A stretch of DNA of 64,000 bases from Hanleya hanleyi (Eukaryota > Mollusca > Polyplacophora > Lepidopleurida > Hanleyidae). Both the position numbers and the translations under genes were made by a program. The first letter of the stretch is position 1; every line of letters starts with the position of its first letter. Shown here one piece after another: positions 24,137 to 36,699 of the stretch. The notes under the pieces are model-generated. The model was not told where the DNA came from. It made no database searches and was given only the letters and a program-made list of their open reading frames with translations. The stretch lies in NCBI GenBank assembly GCA_036873755.1, contig JAVTVY010045590.1, positions 62,001 to 126,000 on the forward strand, written 5' to 3'.

Positions 24137-24360
24137 TGACAACCTCTCTCTCCCCTTTGCCGTGTTTATTAAAACGTTTCGCTAAGAGTTTTTGTTGGCA
24201 ATCGGCCAAGATCAATGGAGGAGTGTATGTGGTATCGTATTGCCCGGGTGATTCTGCCATCGGAGACAGAGTTTGTGAAACATACAGGGATATATGTCTA
24301 GTTTATCCGATTGTATGGAGGCAGACGACAGTTAGACCATTCCTCGTCCGCCTATTAAGA
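24137..24360. repeat. Dispersed repeat, copy 1 of 2
   Basis: About 225 bp matching 29775-30000 at moderate identity, including TTTTTGTTGGCAA and GTGAAACATACA words. The reading frame is not kept between the copies, so a coding role is not supported. Origin unknown. Confidence 0.5.
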
Positions 24361-24784
24361 TAGAATCTACCAAATGAACACCTGCGCTTGTCAACATGAC
24401 CTGTGTACATTTCATACAACCGTGCTGAAACGGTACAGACATACGCACGATTAGCAGGATGTAATAGGCTCAAGTGTTAGAGAATGAAATGTCTCGCACG
24501 GCTGTCTCGCACTAAGTCCATAGATGGCACGTTCTCACATCTTCGCAGATAGACGTCCTGCAAAGATGCTCGTGTTCAATTGTCTACCACGAGCTTGTGA
24601 ACATGGTGTCACATCACAGATTCAACATTTGGTGAAAGGACATCTGCTCAATTTCCGTGTTACGTATACTGAGAACTGATTTAATATCAAGTTCAAGTAA
24701 ATATGGTATATCAGGAATGTAGTCCGTGATATCAGAGATTACTGAGATTGTATGAAGGTATGCCTTGTCGTGTCACGACGCATT
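24361..24784. other. Start of the right duplicated block
   Basis: Unique to about 24,540, then matches 61-352 (3' flank of GPCR copy 1). No gene is seen. Confidence 0.5.
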
Positions 24785-25747
24785 TCACATGGCTGTACGT
24801 GCAGAAAGGCAGCAAAGCCGTTTACGATAACTCCGACGAAAATCCTCTGAGAGGAAAGCGTAGATGATTGGATTCAGGCAACTGTTCAAATAACCAAGGC
24901 AATTTGAAGCAAATTGCACAGCTATGAATTCTACTGTGAATGGATTCTGGCCAAAGTTCACAATCAAAAAGATGACCTGATTGGGTAGCCAACAAATTAC
25001 ATCCGACCACGACCATCCGTGTGACCTTTCGGTTAACTCTTTCTATAGGGCACATTCTCCCAACTGGCCAGGCTGCCCCGGATAATGATGCAGATCTACG
25101 TAGCAGTCGTTTCAGTATGAGTCGATACAGTACACAAAAAATCACCAGAGGGATGAAAAATCCAAACGCAAAGATGAATCCATGAAATATTTTCCCCGTG
25201 TATCTTGTTGTATCTTGGTACAGGGCAATATTGATACAAATTGATCTGTTTTCTCCATTGTAGACGTAATCCATTTTGTCATACTGTACCAGAAGTGGTA
25301 TGTTGGCCAGTAGAATAATGAACCAGGTAATGATAATGAGGATGTATGTATATTTCTCTCTGTGAACATGGTCACTGAGCGGAGAGCGTGAAGTACCGCG
25401 TAGTACCGCACCAAGGACATTAGAACAAGGGTGTAAACGCTGGCATAAACACACACACACATCATATAAGTGACTACTTTGCACCAAAATAATCCAAACG
25501 GCCACACTGGTCTGGTGTAAATCGTTGCCGTATACGGAACACATAATATTACGAAAAGGAGATCAGCCACTGCCAAACTCATAGCAAGAAAGTTCGTCGT
25601 ACTTCGCATCTGTTTGTCGGATAACACAACCACTATCACTAAAAGGTTCCCGATCAGGCCGACGAGAACGATCACACCAAATACTACAGGAACAATAATA
25701 CCGACAAGACGCTCGAAATCATCTCTCACAACTGTTACATTCTCCAT
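24785..25747 (-). pseudogene. Allatostatin-A/galanin receptor-like GPCR, copy 3 (pseudogene)
   Basis: Nearly full-length homology, start codon at 25,747. N-terminus, TM1 with GN, TM2 LAVAD, WPFGLFWCK with the TM3 Cys, and VRY for DRY are all in one frame. A two-base insertion after the ERN codons (about 25,350) shifts the frame for TM4-TM6. A deletion of roughly a dozen bases in TM6 (about 25,000) removes part of the CWLP motif. TM7 (NPIIY) and the tail follow in a third frame. It is the least damaged of the broken copies and shows what copy 4 has lost in TM1. Confidence 0.88.
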
Positions 25748-26460
25748 AATGCCAAGAAACGAATGAATGTTGTCCCTCTATCTGAATAAATCGTCCTCAA
25801 ATTCAGTGCTGAATATAGAATACGTTGGTGATCCTTCTTATACTGTGTGTTTTGACGAAGGTAATGGAAATTGTTTGACAGTATTATAGAGAGAAGCAAG
25901 AATGACAGGCTGAATGTATATCATGTCGCTATGGTAATATATATACACCAAGGTTTGGCCTTTAAAGGTTCTACCAAATGGTTTCTACACACCATAATTT
26001 TTTGATGCTAAATTGTTGTGCTATTTGACAGATGAAAACTTCCGATAATAATTTATACTAAGTAATGGTAATTAATAAAATTGTCGCGTTGTCGTCGTCG
26101 AGTTCCACTGAACGGTATTTACGCTCTATACGTATTACTTCACGGAGGAAGGATAGCTTGAAAGAAAAAACAACAACAACAAAACATTGCATTGAGATCC
26201 AACCTAACCCTATCGTGTCATTATAAAAATTGTATAGATTACAATGCGGAGGCCATGGGCATATAGTGGCTACATGGTGCTCAGTAGTCTATAAACGGGA
26301 AATTCTGTAGTAAGAAGGTGATGACGTCACGGATGAAGTCTCGTCTGAGTCAAAGGTCACTACCGGCGGCGTCAATTCCAGTGCGGGAGCATTTTAGGGT
26401 CAAAGGTCACTTCCGGGTCAAAGGTCACGTCCGGTCACGAATCGTCGAACTTTATCTATA
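25748..26460. other. GPCR copy 3 5' flank
   Basis: Non-coding. It matches 1120-1270 and then 2215-2640, lacking the 0.9 kb between them. It contains two DR1-type motifs GGGTCAAAGGTCA (26397 and 26415). Confidence 0.5.
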
Positions 26461-26989
26461 CACCATGCAAACATATTGTGACTGGTAACCTTGATGTAGT
26501 GAGTGATAAGGATCTAAGATTACTTCTGATGAAGGGACCTAAATACAGAGAGCCGAGAAGAATAAATCTGAAGGCCGACCACAAGACAGTCCTGTCTTCA
26601 CTGGTCTAAGAGAGAAAATTTTGAACCTACAGAACTCGCTATTGGCTGGACCTCACCAAGGGCAAGGTCGTTGAAACAATCCGCCATATTGACAGAAGTA
26701 CCCTTCCCCAAGCAAAACAAGTACTGAGAAACCTCAAATCGCAAGAAGTTCTAGCAAATCTCCACAGAAAATTCGTCATTGTCCCAGCAAACAAAGCTCC
26801 AAATAATATAATATTCATTTGTAAGTATTACTATTACCAGGTGCTGGTTAAAGAATTGAGTGTAAACATATCATCATCAAATACGTCTACTTACTCTCAA
26901 ACTCCATTTACTCTGGAAGATTTATTTAACAATCACAAAACGTCTCTCAAGGAAAGAGGTATGTGTCTTCCAACCGATGGTGATAAATA
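26460..26989 (+). mobile_element. Penelope-like element fragment, decayed second copy
   Basis: Paralogous to 2640-3199 with the same ends. An internal deletion at about 26,600 and several base losses break the frame. The FVIVPANKAPNN segment is still legible. Confidence 0.7.
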
Positions 26990-27201
26990 GAACTTCGCTA
27001 TCTCAAAGGTCACTTCCGGTCACCTGACGTGATGGCACAAAGGTCCATCGTAAACCAGATGCCTTTCTCCATAGTCAGAACAAGTACCGGTAAGGGGTTT
27101 TTTTCTTTGAAATAAACGAATCTGAACACTTCTGAACATGTCGGAGTATCGGGTACCCCCAGGCGTGGTTCGGATTCTGGGAGTGCCCGGTATAAATTTG
27201 A

Positions 27202-27208
27202 CAAAATG
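27202..27208. other. Empty insertion site corresponding to element A
   Basis: The paralogous block reads continuously ...TATAAATTTGACAAAATGACC..., whereas at 3407/18431 the same sequence is interrupted by element A with CAAATG duplicated. This confirms the ends of element A. Confidence 0.85.
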
Positions 27209-27929
27209 ACCAATCCTTGTATCTTGGAGAGCATGGATATATCAGTCTCAGTGTCAAAACCGTCACGATAATCCAGGATCTAATGAAGAAAGCAATTCAA
27301 AACAGGATACGAGCATTCCCGGTCTGATCAATGTAAGGCCGCCGGAGATATTGATATACAGTCCCAGTTGTGCTCATTTGAAACATATCATCGACAAGCA
27401 TCAAATTTCATTATTAGGTCATCATAAGTATTCCAGACGACTCGACTAGTTCACAAAAACGTGTGAAGACGTCATATATTGGCTTTGCTGTCATTTATTT
27501 ATCGACCATAAACCGAAGACTTCTGAAATCGAAGCTGAAGGAAAATGTAATTGAATGGGCTGAAATTGTAATCGTAAGTATGAGGAGACTGGTTTAGAAG
27601 GCTGCAAAATTTCACTCACTTTTTGTTGGAATGCCGTAGGGCCGTGTGTACAAGTTAACTTCCTCAATTCTGTGGTTCGCAAGACCAAACAATGCTGCCA
27701 TTGAATCCATTATTGAGCGAAGACGTACAAAGGGTTACCTTTCCAGAATAATTGGAGATCTTTCTTCCATCATTTTTAACTTTTGCAATTTTTTTCTTTA
27801 TTTTAATCGCAAGATTCTTTTCTCCAATCTGTTACTTTTTAACCATGGATCGCTTCCTAGTATAAAAGAGATTGGTTTCCGATAGAAACGACCAGGTTTA
27901 GAGATAATCGAAAACTATCTTTAATAAAG

Positions 27930-28691
27930 CAGGCCTGCAAGTGACTCACAGTGAAAATATAGGAGAAAATATAGGAGGAAATTTGCCAAAATATAGGAGA
28001 AATATAGGAATTGTCTTAATAAAATATAGGAATTAAGGAAGTGTAAGACAGGTCACTACTACATTGTATGTTCCAAAATTGGTAGTTTTTTGCTGTTTAA
28101 TAAAATTATTTCCACTGAATGTGGTCATAGTTGTGGTGGTTGAGGAGACCCGTTCTGCTGCTTGATTCAAGAAAGAGAAATTTAAATGTTTTCATATTCA
28201 AATTTTCTGAAATGTATTTTCCCATGCCAAATTGACTCATTTCAAAGCATTAGTGAAGGTTTTCATGAGAAAAAGCCAAAATATAGGAAATATAGGAGGT
28301 TTTGAGCAAAATATAGGAAAATATAGGAATGACTCAAAAATATAGGAAAATATAGGAAATATAGGATTACAAGCGTCTAGTCCGTCATCCATAATTCAGC
28401 CATCGTCCATTAGAGAATATCCGCATCCATAATCCAAAGACCTATTCCATATTCCATATAACAGTATTAGCACCAAATTCAAAAAGACAATCATAGTATA
28501 CATAAACATAGGCTTGTTTCCTGCAAGAGAGAAGCGGTCAACAGTTTTCAATGATGCCGGCAAGACATCATGATGTTCCAAAAATATCAAATCCGTATCT
28601 CTGATCAGTATCCTTAATCCATAATATTCGTTGTAAGGTCGTCATCTAAAGAATGATGTATCTCATTTGAATCGAGGCACTTGAAGCCCTC
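27930..28691. mobile_element. hAT-like MITE with AATATAGGA subterminal repeats
   Basis: About 760 bp present here and absent at the matching point in copy L (19,150). Ends are CAGGCCTGCAAGTG and, inverted, GAGGGCTTCAAGTG. Flanking direct repeat is ATAAAG (or 8 bp TAATAAAG/TCATAAAG with one mismatch). About five AATATAGGA words lie near the left end and about eight toward the right end (28,275-28,365), a pattern seen with transposase-binding subterminal repeats. No coding capacity. The family call rests on CAGG-type ends and the probable 8-bp target duplication. Confidence 0.65.
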
Positions 28692-29389
28692 ATAAAGTTT
28701 AACAACGCATATAGGATGGTCGGGAATTTTAATTTGGTGAATATTTTTAACCGTTTCTCTGCTTCAATTCGCCTTGGACGTTCTTGCTGATGCGCCCAAC
28801 AAAGTGCACAAATTCTTCTTATCTTTGTAATCTTAGTCAGTGGAAAACTGCTTCATATTCAAATTGCGATGTTCCTTCATTGCGCAAAACCCAAATTCTT
28901 CGCAGTTAAAGTAGAATAAGACGTTACTAATCCCAACGGAATGATTCAAAATGATTGTTGACTTCACTGAGAAATCTGACTATCCACCTTCTATGTTGAC
29001 ATATCTTTCAATTCCCGACGTAATTTGCATCAGCGTCCGTGGACAGTTTACAGTTTACCATCCTTGCAGAATATTGGAAATAAAGAATTCCAGCAGTGTA
29101 AATTTCAAAGGGCGACCTCCACACCATAATGTCGCTTTTCAGGAATGTTTTTGCTGCGTATTATGGAATGTAGTCCTGTCCTCTCAGACACTGGTGCATC
29201 ATTTGTTGTTTCTTGTCGTTTTCATAGAAATCATTGCCCAAGTGCAATCTTTTAGCTCCTGTTCGGTAACTGGAATGGAGGACCGCCTATTATCAGGTTC
29301 CATGGAGAGTTCGGTACATGCACCAAGGTGTCCTGTGTAGGTAAGCCAGGTCAATCGTCAACCGTAATATCACTCTCATCCCAAAGATC

Positions 29390-31395
29390 AAACTTTAGTA
29401 CTTCATCCTCACTAAACCCCTCCATAGCTGCACCTTCGAACGCTTTGCGTTAAATGAACATTGACACGTGTAAGTTTTGTTTTAATGCTAGTACAGCAGG
29501 AACTAGTACCTGTGTAGGCCTTGTTAATACTAGTACAACGTGAACTTTAAAAATCGAAATGCTCCGCCCCTTACACAAATGGCACATTGATTTACAACAA
29601 TGTCCAATTCAGAAATAATGTTTTCATATGCGTGATCGTTGGTTATTTGACACTCGGTTAGTGTAAATGTTTATATATTAGGGCAAGGGCTTTGAGTACG
29701 TCTATGAAAATATTATTTATATTCTATAGCACTATTTAACTGATTATCAAAAGGGTTGAAAAATATTTTCAAATCTGACAACCTTTCTCCCCCCTTTGCC
29801 ATGTTGGTTGAAACGTTTTGCCAAGCGTTTTTGTTGGCAACCGGCCAAGATCAATGGACGAGTGTATGTGGTATCCTACTGGCCCGGGTGATTCTGCAAA
29901 CTGAGACAGACTTTGTGAAACATACATGGATATATGTCTTGTTTATCCGATTGTATGAGGGCAAACGACAATTAGACCACGACATCCCTCGCTCGACCAA
30001 TGGCAAAACCGCATATGTGTAATCTATCTAGTGAAGACTACACTGTCTCTCTATGTCAAACTGTTAAACGCTGTTGAAATTGATCCCATTATTAAGCCCC
30101 GCCCTGGATAGACAGGGTTGATCGGAAAATGGCAAAGAGATAAACAACCAATGGAATGACATTGAAATAAAAGTATATTGATTGCAAACTGTCATAACAT
30201 AATTTCTACACATGCATCGTATTCTCTGCAGATTTTAAAAAAAGTCAACCCTAAAACAAGATCATTGAATGAGACTTAACTGAATAATACAGAATAAATG
30301 GATATAAATAAAATTAATTATTGTATCAATTTCCGGCGACCATAGAAACCAAAATTCTGGTTAAAACTACCACAGTTCGATCGACATTTTTTTTACAGTT
30401 CAATCGACCTTTTTTCTCTCGATACATTAACAATTCTTTAACGCTTGTGGGTAGTATTATTGTCATAACATCTGCACCAGTTTCAGACGTTTCTGTCCGA
30501 CACAAACTGCTAGAAATACCGGTATCGGTGGGTTGTTGTTTACTTTCGTTCACACCCATAACCACGTTTTCTTTTCCAATACACTCATTTAATACAGGTA
30601 TATGTCGATTCCAAATATTGTTTTCAATCCGATTCACGGAAGCAACAGTGTGGCGCGGCTTCGGTGGTCGCAAGTAGTCACTAACCTTTTGCTGAAATTC
30701 TGCTAGTGGTATTTTGGAGAGATTAACAGCCCCACTTCTGTTTCCACTGCGAGAACGAACAATACTGTCGTCGAATCATGAATTGAGTAAGGACGTACAA
30801 CACGTAACTTTCCCGGAATGATTGGAGACATTTCCTCCCTCCGTTGTTATATTAGATTTCGAGAACAATTCTTTCTTTTCACATGCAGCAAGTTTGTTCA
30901 CACCGATCGCTTGCAGGCTAAATTTGGCATCAGTCCCAGGCGGAGAAGAAATGGGTTTGCTCGCTCGACCACATCTTAGCTTGCAAAGGGCATTTCGCAT
31001 TTCACTTAATACCCTTACCTACCCTTACCTTATCGCTATTTCACACGGCGCCACTTATCTCAAGGGAGATAATCCTGTTCGAAAGTTGTTCCCAAAGCAT
31101 CAAGTCACATGTCCGCCCCATTTAAACGAGCCAATGAAATTATCTGTATTTAAATATTTCTCAGACATGTCAGTTTCACGAGGCACAAGACTGGGCGATT
31201 CTACGCTAGACCAAAACGAAGTTGTACGAATTGGCTATTTTATTTCTCACTCTAATGGAGCATGCTTCTTTGTTTTTCTTAAGATAAATGATTTTACAAA
31301 CGGCCTAACATATTTGAAAAAAATAGAATCCGCGGTAGTTCACAGGAAAATGATATGCTTCTTATTTTGTGATGGGGGCACTTCGAGGCCCACCA
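29390..31395. other. 2-kb segment absent from the other duplicated block
   Basis: It lies between ATATCACTCTCATCC and CCAATCGATCGCTTTC, which are nearly adjacent at 19,750-19,780. It holds the second copy of the dispersed repeat (29775-30000) and the extra recombinase C-terminal block. The overlapping plus- and minus-strand frames at 30,320-30,680 and 30,820-31,480 are not independently supported as genes. It is either an insertion here or a deletion in copy L. Confidence 0.45.
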
Positions 31396-32229
31396 ATAGG
31401 CCATTCCAATCGATCGCTTTCTGGAGGTGTCTTCGTTATGTGTGCCCCAATTTCGGATGTCACGGGACCAATCGGATGTGACCATTTGGGAAACGCCCTG
31501 ATATACTCAGATAGCACCCGTTACCGCATGGCTAAGAGCAGGAGTTTCTACGTATGATCGTGCCATGCGTTCGAATGATGGCTCGACCAATAAACTGTAA
31601 ATATGTCCTACATGCTTTGTGATCCCATCCAATTTTAAACTGCGTAACATCCAAATTTCTGTGTTCGTTCATCCCTCTAAAACCGGAGATTTTAGTCCCA
31701 TGCAGAGCTGATTCTCGCCCTCAGGAAGAACTGGGTCCGCGCGTTTGACGGATTCGCCAACACCCCCTACATCCGAGAGTCAATGGCCGAACGAAAGCCA
31801 GAGAACCTGTCATCATCCTGTTTTTAGAAGTTAAAGTTCAAATTTCCGCTACCGTTTTTCAACTGTTTCTGGATACCTGACGCTATTTGCATCTGAGTTC
31901 TTGGTGGATACGGCTTGCCATCTTTGCGGCTTGCCATCTTTGATGGCTAAATCTAGCCATCCACAAATCTAGAATATCAGGATCGGCTATAGCAGTAGTA
32001 GTGTTAACGGGAATCGAGCCAACTTGAGGGCTGTTTTTGAGGTCATTTGTGGAGGAAACGTGGAGGAGAGGTCAAGTGCAGTATAGTTCCGGCAGAATGA
32101 CCAAAAAGCTACCTCCAACACAGGAGAGTTCCAATTGTTGCAGGGAATGTATTCCTCCGCGGTGATGCGGTCCTGGCGGTGATGCGGTCGCGGGAAAAAG
32201 CTTCCGCGGAGAAAAAGTAGTCCCTAGAT

Positions 32230-33360
32230 AAAATGGTCCGATGGGGTCGAGTGAGGTATCAAAGTGAAGCCTATGTGAGGGGGCATCTAATGGGCTGGAT
32301 GTGGGGTTGGAATATCGGCATTCTGCGCATGCGCGGTGGCCAAAGGGTATGGAAATAGACGTTTTGGGATGTAGGGGAGCCACTAATGGTCCAATGGGGT
32401 CGAGTGAGGTATCAAAGTGAAGCATTCGTGAAGGGGCATTTGATGGGCTGCATGTGGGGTTGAAATATCGGCATTCTGCGCATACGCGGTGGCCAAAGGG
32501 TATGGAAATAGACGTTTTGGGATCTAGGGGAGCCCCTAATGGTCCAATGGGGTCGAGTGAGGTATCAATGTGAAGCATTCGTGAAGGGGCCTCTGATGGG
32601 CTGGGTGTGGGGTTGAAATATGGCCATTCTGCGCATGCGCGGTGGCCAAAGGGTATGAAAATAGACGTTTTGGAGCTAGGGGAGCCACTAATGGTCCGAT
32701 GGGGTCGTATGAGGTATCAATGTGAAGCATTCGTGAAGGGGCATCTGACTGGACTAGGGGCTCGGGCGTTGTCACCATTCTGCGCATGAGCAGACAGGGA
32801 ATTGTGGGAAAAGGGTATGGAAATAGACGTTTTGGGATCTAGGGGAGTCCCTAATGGTCCAATGCAGTTGTATGAGGTATCAATGTGAAGCCTATGTGAG
32901 GAGGCATCTGACTGGACTAGTGGCTCGGCCGTTGTCACCATTCTACGCATGCGCAGACAGGGAATTCTGGGAAAAGGGTGTGGAAATAGACGTTTTAGGG
33001 TTTAGGTGAGCCCCTAATGATCCAATGGGGTCATATGAGGTATCAGTGTGAAGCATTCGTGAAGGGGCATCTGATGGGCTGGGTGTGGGATTGAAATATC
33101 GGCATTCTGCGCATGCGCGGTGGCCAAAGGGTATGAAAATAGACGTTTTGGAGCTAGGGGAGCCACTAACTGTCCAATGGGGTCGAGTGAGGTATCAAAG
33201 TGAAGCATTCGTGAAGGGGCATCTGATGGGCTGGGTGTGGGGTTGAAATATTGGCATTCTGCGCATGCGCGGTGGCCAAAGGGTATGGAAATAGACGTTT
33301 TGGGATCTAGGGGAGCCCCTAATGGGCCGATGGAGTTGTATGAGGTATCCATGTGAAGCC
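32230..33360. repeat. Array of about 160-bp repeats with GCGCATGCGC palindromes, left arm of B
   Basis: About seven tandem copies, each with GAAGCATTCGTGAAGGGGC, a TGCGCATGCGC-type palindrome and GGGTATGGAAATAGACG. Only about two copies remain in the right arm (43,230-43,560). Two copies occur in each arm of element C (52,460-52,750 and 59,000-59,300). Confidence 0.85.
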
Positions 33361-33689
33361 TATGTGAAGGGGCATCCAGTCATGGGTGGATGCATGTAAA
33401 ATTTTTCCTGAAAAAAACCAAAACGGAACACGGACCTTATCGAAAAATCCTGGAAAATGCCTATATGGGGTATGGGGGGTATATAGGTCGCCGGGCTTAA
33501 CGGGGCTTGCCTATCAATAGATTTATCTCTCCCTAGTTCCAGGGTGGGTGTATGTAAAATTTTTCCTGAAAAAATACGGAACACGGACTTTATCCTAAAT
33601 TACGGGAAAATGCCTATATGGGGTATGGGGGGTATTGGACCATCCTGGGAAACCTACTTCTCGACATTCGCGGTATAGGTTGTGGGGTC

Positions 33690-35060
33690 TCGTTTTCTTA
33701 GTCTCGTCAAGACAAACACGATAGGAAGTGTCCCGGAGCGAAACGGTGAAATTTTTGGAAAAAGTCATCGAGACCCATATAGACCCATATAGTCCCATAC
33801 TAGGGGTATAGGACCGATGTTTGTCCCACTGGAAAACCTACTTCTATACATTTGCGGTAGGGTTGTTTGGATTTGTTTTCTTAGTCTCGTCATTTAGAAC
33901 ACGATAGGAAGTATCCCGGAGCGAAACGGTGAATTTTTTGAAAGTCACCGAGACCCATATAGACCCATATAGGCCCATACTGGGGTATAGGACCAATGTT
34001 TGTCCCACTGGGAAACCCACTTCTAGACATTTGCGGTAGGGTTGTTTGGATTTATTTTCTTAGTCTCGTCATTTAGAACATGATAGGAAGTGTCGCGGAG
34101 CGAATCGGTGAAATTTTTGAAAAAAGTCACCGAGACCCATATAGACCCATATAGGCCCATACTGGGGGTATAGGACCAATGTTTGTCCCACTGGGAAACC
34201 TACTTCTAGACATTTGCGGTAGGGTTGTTTGGATTTGTTTTCTTAGTCTCGTCATTTAGAACACGATAGGAAGTGTCCGGGAGCGAATCGGTGAAATTTT
34301 TGAAAAAAGTCACCGAGACCCATATAGACCCGTATAGTCCCATACTGGGGTATAGGACCGATGTTTGTCCCACTGGGAAACCTACTTCTATACATTTGCG
34401 GTATGGTTGTTTGGATTTGTTTTCTTAGTCTCGTCATGACAAACATGATAGGAAGTGTCGCGGAGCGAATCGTTGAAATTTTTGAAAAAAGTCACCGAGA
34501 CCCATATAGACCCATATAGGCCCATACTGGGGTATAGGACCAATGTTTGTCCCACTGGGAAACCCACTTCTAGACATTTGCGGTAGGGTTGTTTGGATTT
34601 ATTTTCTTAGTCTCGTCATTTAGAACATGATAGGAAGTGTCGCGGAGCGAATCGGTGAAATTTTTGAAAAAAGTCACCGAGACCCATATAGACCCATATA
34701 GGCCCATACTGGGGTATAGGACCAATGTTTGTCCCACTGGGAAACCTACTTCTAGACATTTGCGGTAGGGTTGTTTGGATTTATTTTCTTAGTCTCGTCA
34801 TTTAGAACATGATAGGAAGTGTCCCGGAGCGAAACGGTGAAATTTTTGAAAAAAGTCACCGAGACCCATATAGACCCATATAGGCCCATACTGGGGGTAT
34901 AGGACCAATGTTTGTCCCACTGGGAAACCTACTTCTATACATTTGCGGTAGGGTTGTTTGGATTTATTTTTCACGTCTCGTCATTTAGAACACGATAGGA
35001 AGTGTCCCGGAGCGAATCGGTGAAATTTTTGGAAAAAGTCACCGAGGCCTGGGTAGGCCC
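33690..35060. repeat. Array of about 180-bp repeats, left arm of B
   Basis: About seven and a half tandem copies marked by GTCTCGTCATTTAGAAC, CACCGAGACCCATATAGACC and TTTGTCCCACTGGGAAACC. The mirrored right-arm array (42,290-42,960) has only about three to four copies. Element C has three in its left arm (53,100-53,590) and about two in its right. Confidence 0.85.
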
Positions 35061-35419
35061 ATAGGCCTATACTGCATGGCTATGGGAGTATAGGCCAATA
35101 CGCGGTGGACGTTTTGGGGTCTAGGTGAGTCCCTAATGGTCCTATGGTGTCGTATGAGGTCTTATTTTGAAGCTCTCGTGGAGGAGCATCCGACGGGACT
35201 AATGTTTCGTCCGTGTTCAATAGTCTGCGCATGCGCAGTCTGGCCCGTAGTATAGAAAGCAGACATTTTGGGGGGTATGTGGGTGTGTGTTTGGGGTAGA
35301 GATGCACCGCTATGGGTCCGAATGGGTCGTGAAAGGTGTCAAAGTGAAGCTTGTGTGGGGTAGAGTCAGAATGGTGTGTTTTTAAGTGCAAGTCGCGTCA
35401 ATCTGCGCATGCACAGTTG

Positions 35420-36160
35420 GTTGTAGTAAGTAAAGTGGCCATTTTGGGGGCAGTGAAGGAAGGTATTTGGGGTCGAGATGGACCATCCTTGGTCCGAATG
35501 CGTCCTGGGAGGTGTCATGTTGTAGTTCTCGGGGTGTACATTCCGATTTGAGGGATGTTCGCGTCATCTGTGATGCCATCGGTGACGTCATCAGTACGAG
35601 TAGTAGCGAAAGTGAGCATTTTGGGGCAGTGCAGGAAGGTATTTTGGGTAGAGAGGGGCCATTCTCAGTCCGAATGCGTCGTGGGAGGTGTCATCTTGTA
35701 GTTCTCGGGGTGCAAACCCCGATTTGAGGGCTGTCCCCAGCATCTGTGACGTCATTGGTGACGTCATCAGTAGGAGTAGTAGCGAAAGTGAGCCTTTTGG
35801 GGCAGTGCAGGAAGGTATTTGGTGTAGAAATGGACCATCCGCGGTGCGAATGCGTCATGGGAGGTGTCATGTTGTAGCTCTTGGGGTGTACATACCCATT
35901 TGAGGGATGCCCACAGCATCTGTGACGTCATTGGTGACGTCATCAGTAAGAGTAGTAGCGAAAGTGGGCATTTTGTGGAAGTGAAGAAAGGTATTTGGTA
36001 TAGAGAGGGACCATCCTCGGTCCCAATGCGTCGTGTTGGGTGTCATCTTGTAGTTCCCGTGGTGAAGACCACGATTTGAGCGATGTTTACGTCATCTATG
36101 ACGTCATTGGTGACGTCATCAGGACGAGTAGTAGCGAAAGTGGGTATTTTGGGGGCAGTG
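35420..36160. repeat. Array of 176-bp repeats with paired CRE motifs, left arm of B
   Basis: Four tandem units, each ending in a pair of CRE sites 12 bp apart (TGACGTCATTGGTGACGTCA, e.g. 35747 and 35759) followed by GAGTAGTAGCGAAAGTG. The mirrored array is at about 41,200-41,870. The roughly 71-codon open frames come from repeat periodicity. Confidence 0.85.
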
Positions 36161-36219
36161 AAGGATGGATTAGTAGTATAAAAGCGCATTTCGAACCCTA
36201 ATGACCTTGCGGCGCAATG

Positions 36220-36690
36220 CACAATGAGTGTATGCGCGTATGTGTGTGTGCGTGCGTGTGTGTGTGAGTGTGTGTGCGTGTGTGTAAGTGTGCGTGTACG
36301 CGTGTGTGTGTGTATGCGTCTGTGTGTATGTGTGTGTGTGTGCTTTCGTGTGTGTGTGTACGCGTGTGTGAGTGTGTGTGCGTGTGTGTGTGCGTGCGTG
36401 TACGCGTGTGTGTGTATGCGTCTGTGTGTATGTGTATGTGTGCTTTCGTGTGTGTGCACGCGTGTGTGTGTGTGTGTGTGTGCGTGCATGTGCGTGTGTG
36501 TTTATGCGTGTGTGTGTGTGTGTGTGTGTGCGTGTAGGAGTGTGTGTGTGTGTGTCTGTATGTGTGTGTATGTGTGTGTGTGTCTGTATGTGTGTGTGTG
36601 TGTGTGTGTATGCGTGCCTTTGTGTGTGTGTGTGCGTGTGTATATGCATGTGTGTGAATGCGTCCGTGTGTATGTGTGTGTCGCCGTATG
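36220..36690. repeat. Imperfect (GT)n tract, left arm
   Basis: About 470 bp of GTGTGT with GCGT and ATGC interruptions. The mirrored CA tract at 40,915-41,110 is less than half as long. The Cys/Val-rich or His/Thr-rich frames are artefacts. Confidence 0.9.
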
Positions 36691-36699
36691 CAGGCGCAC

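Larger units (their letters stand above)
27480..31990 (-). pseudogene. Crypton-type tyrosine recombinase-like pseudogene, copy R (downstream part)
   Basis: Same gene relic as 18720-20600, interrupted here by several insertions. Legible minus-strand blocks: ARFRVE... region (31,850-31,990), FGFRG/DEHRN region (31,570-31,700), and the C-terminal YSGN / EEVNLYTRP region (27,640-27,760). A second, diverged C-terminal block with SNHSGKVTCCTSLL and an EFQQKVSDYL-PPKP segment lies at 30,560-31,000. That part belongs to about 2 kb (29,390-31,395) absent from copy L. The 5' part of the relic continues beyond element B at 44,246. No intact frame. Confidence 0.6.

Noticed and set aside
35464..36079. Repeated roughly 71-codon frames starting MSSCSSRG or MSCCSS in both arms of B
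   Set aside because: They follow the 176-bp period and change phase from unit to unit; no codon-level conservation is evident.
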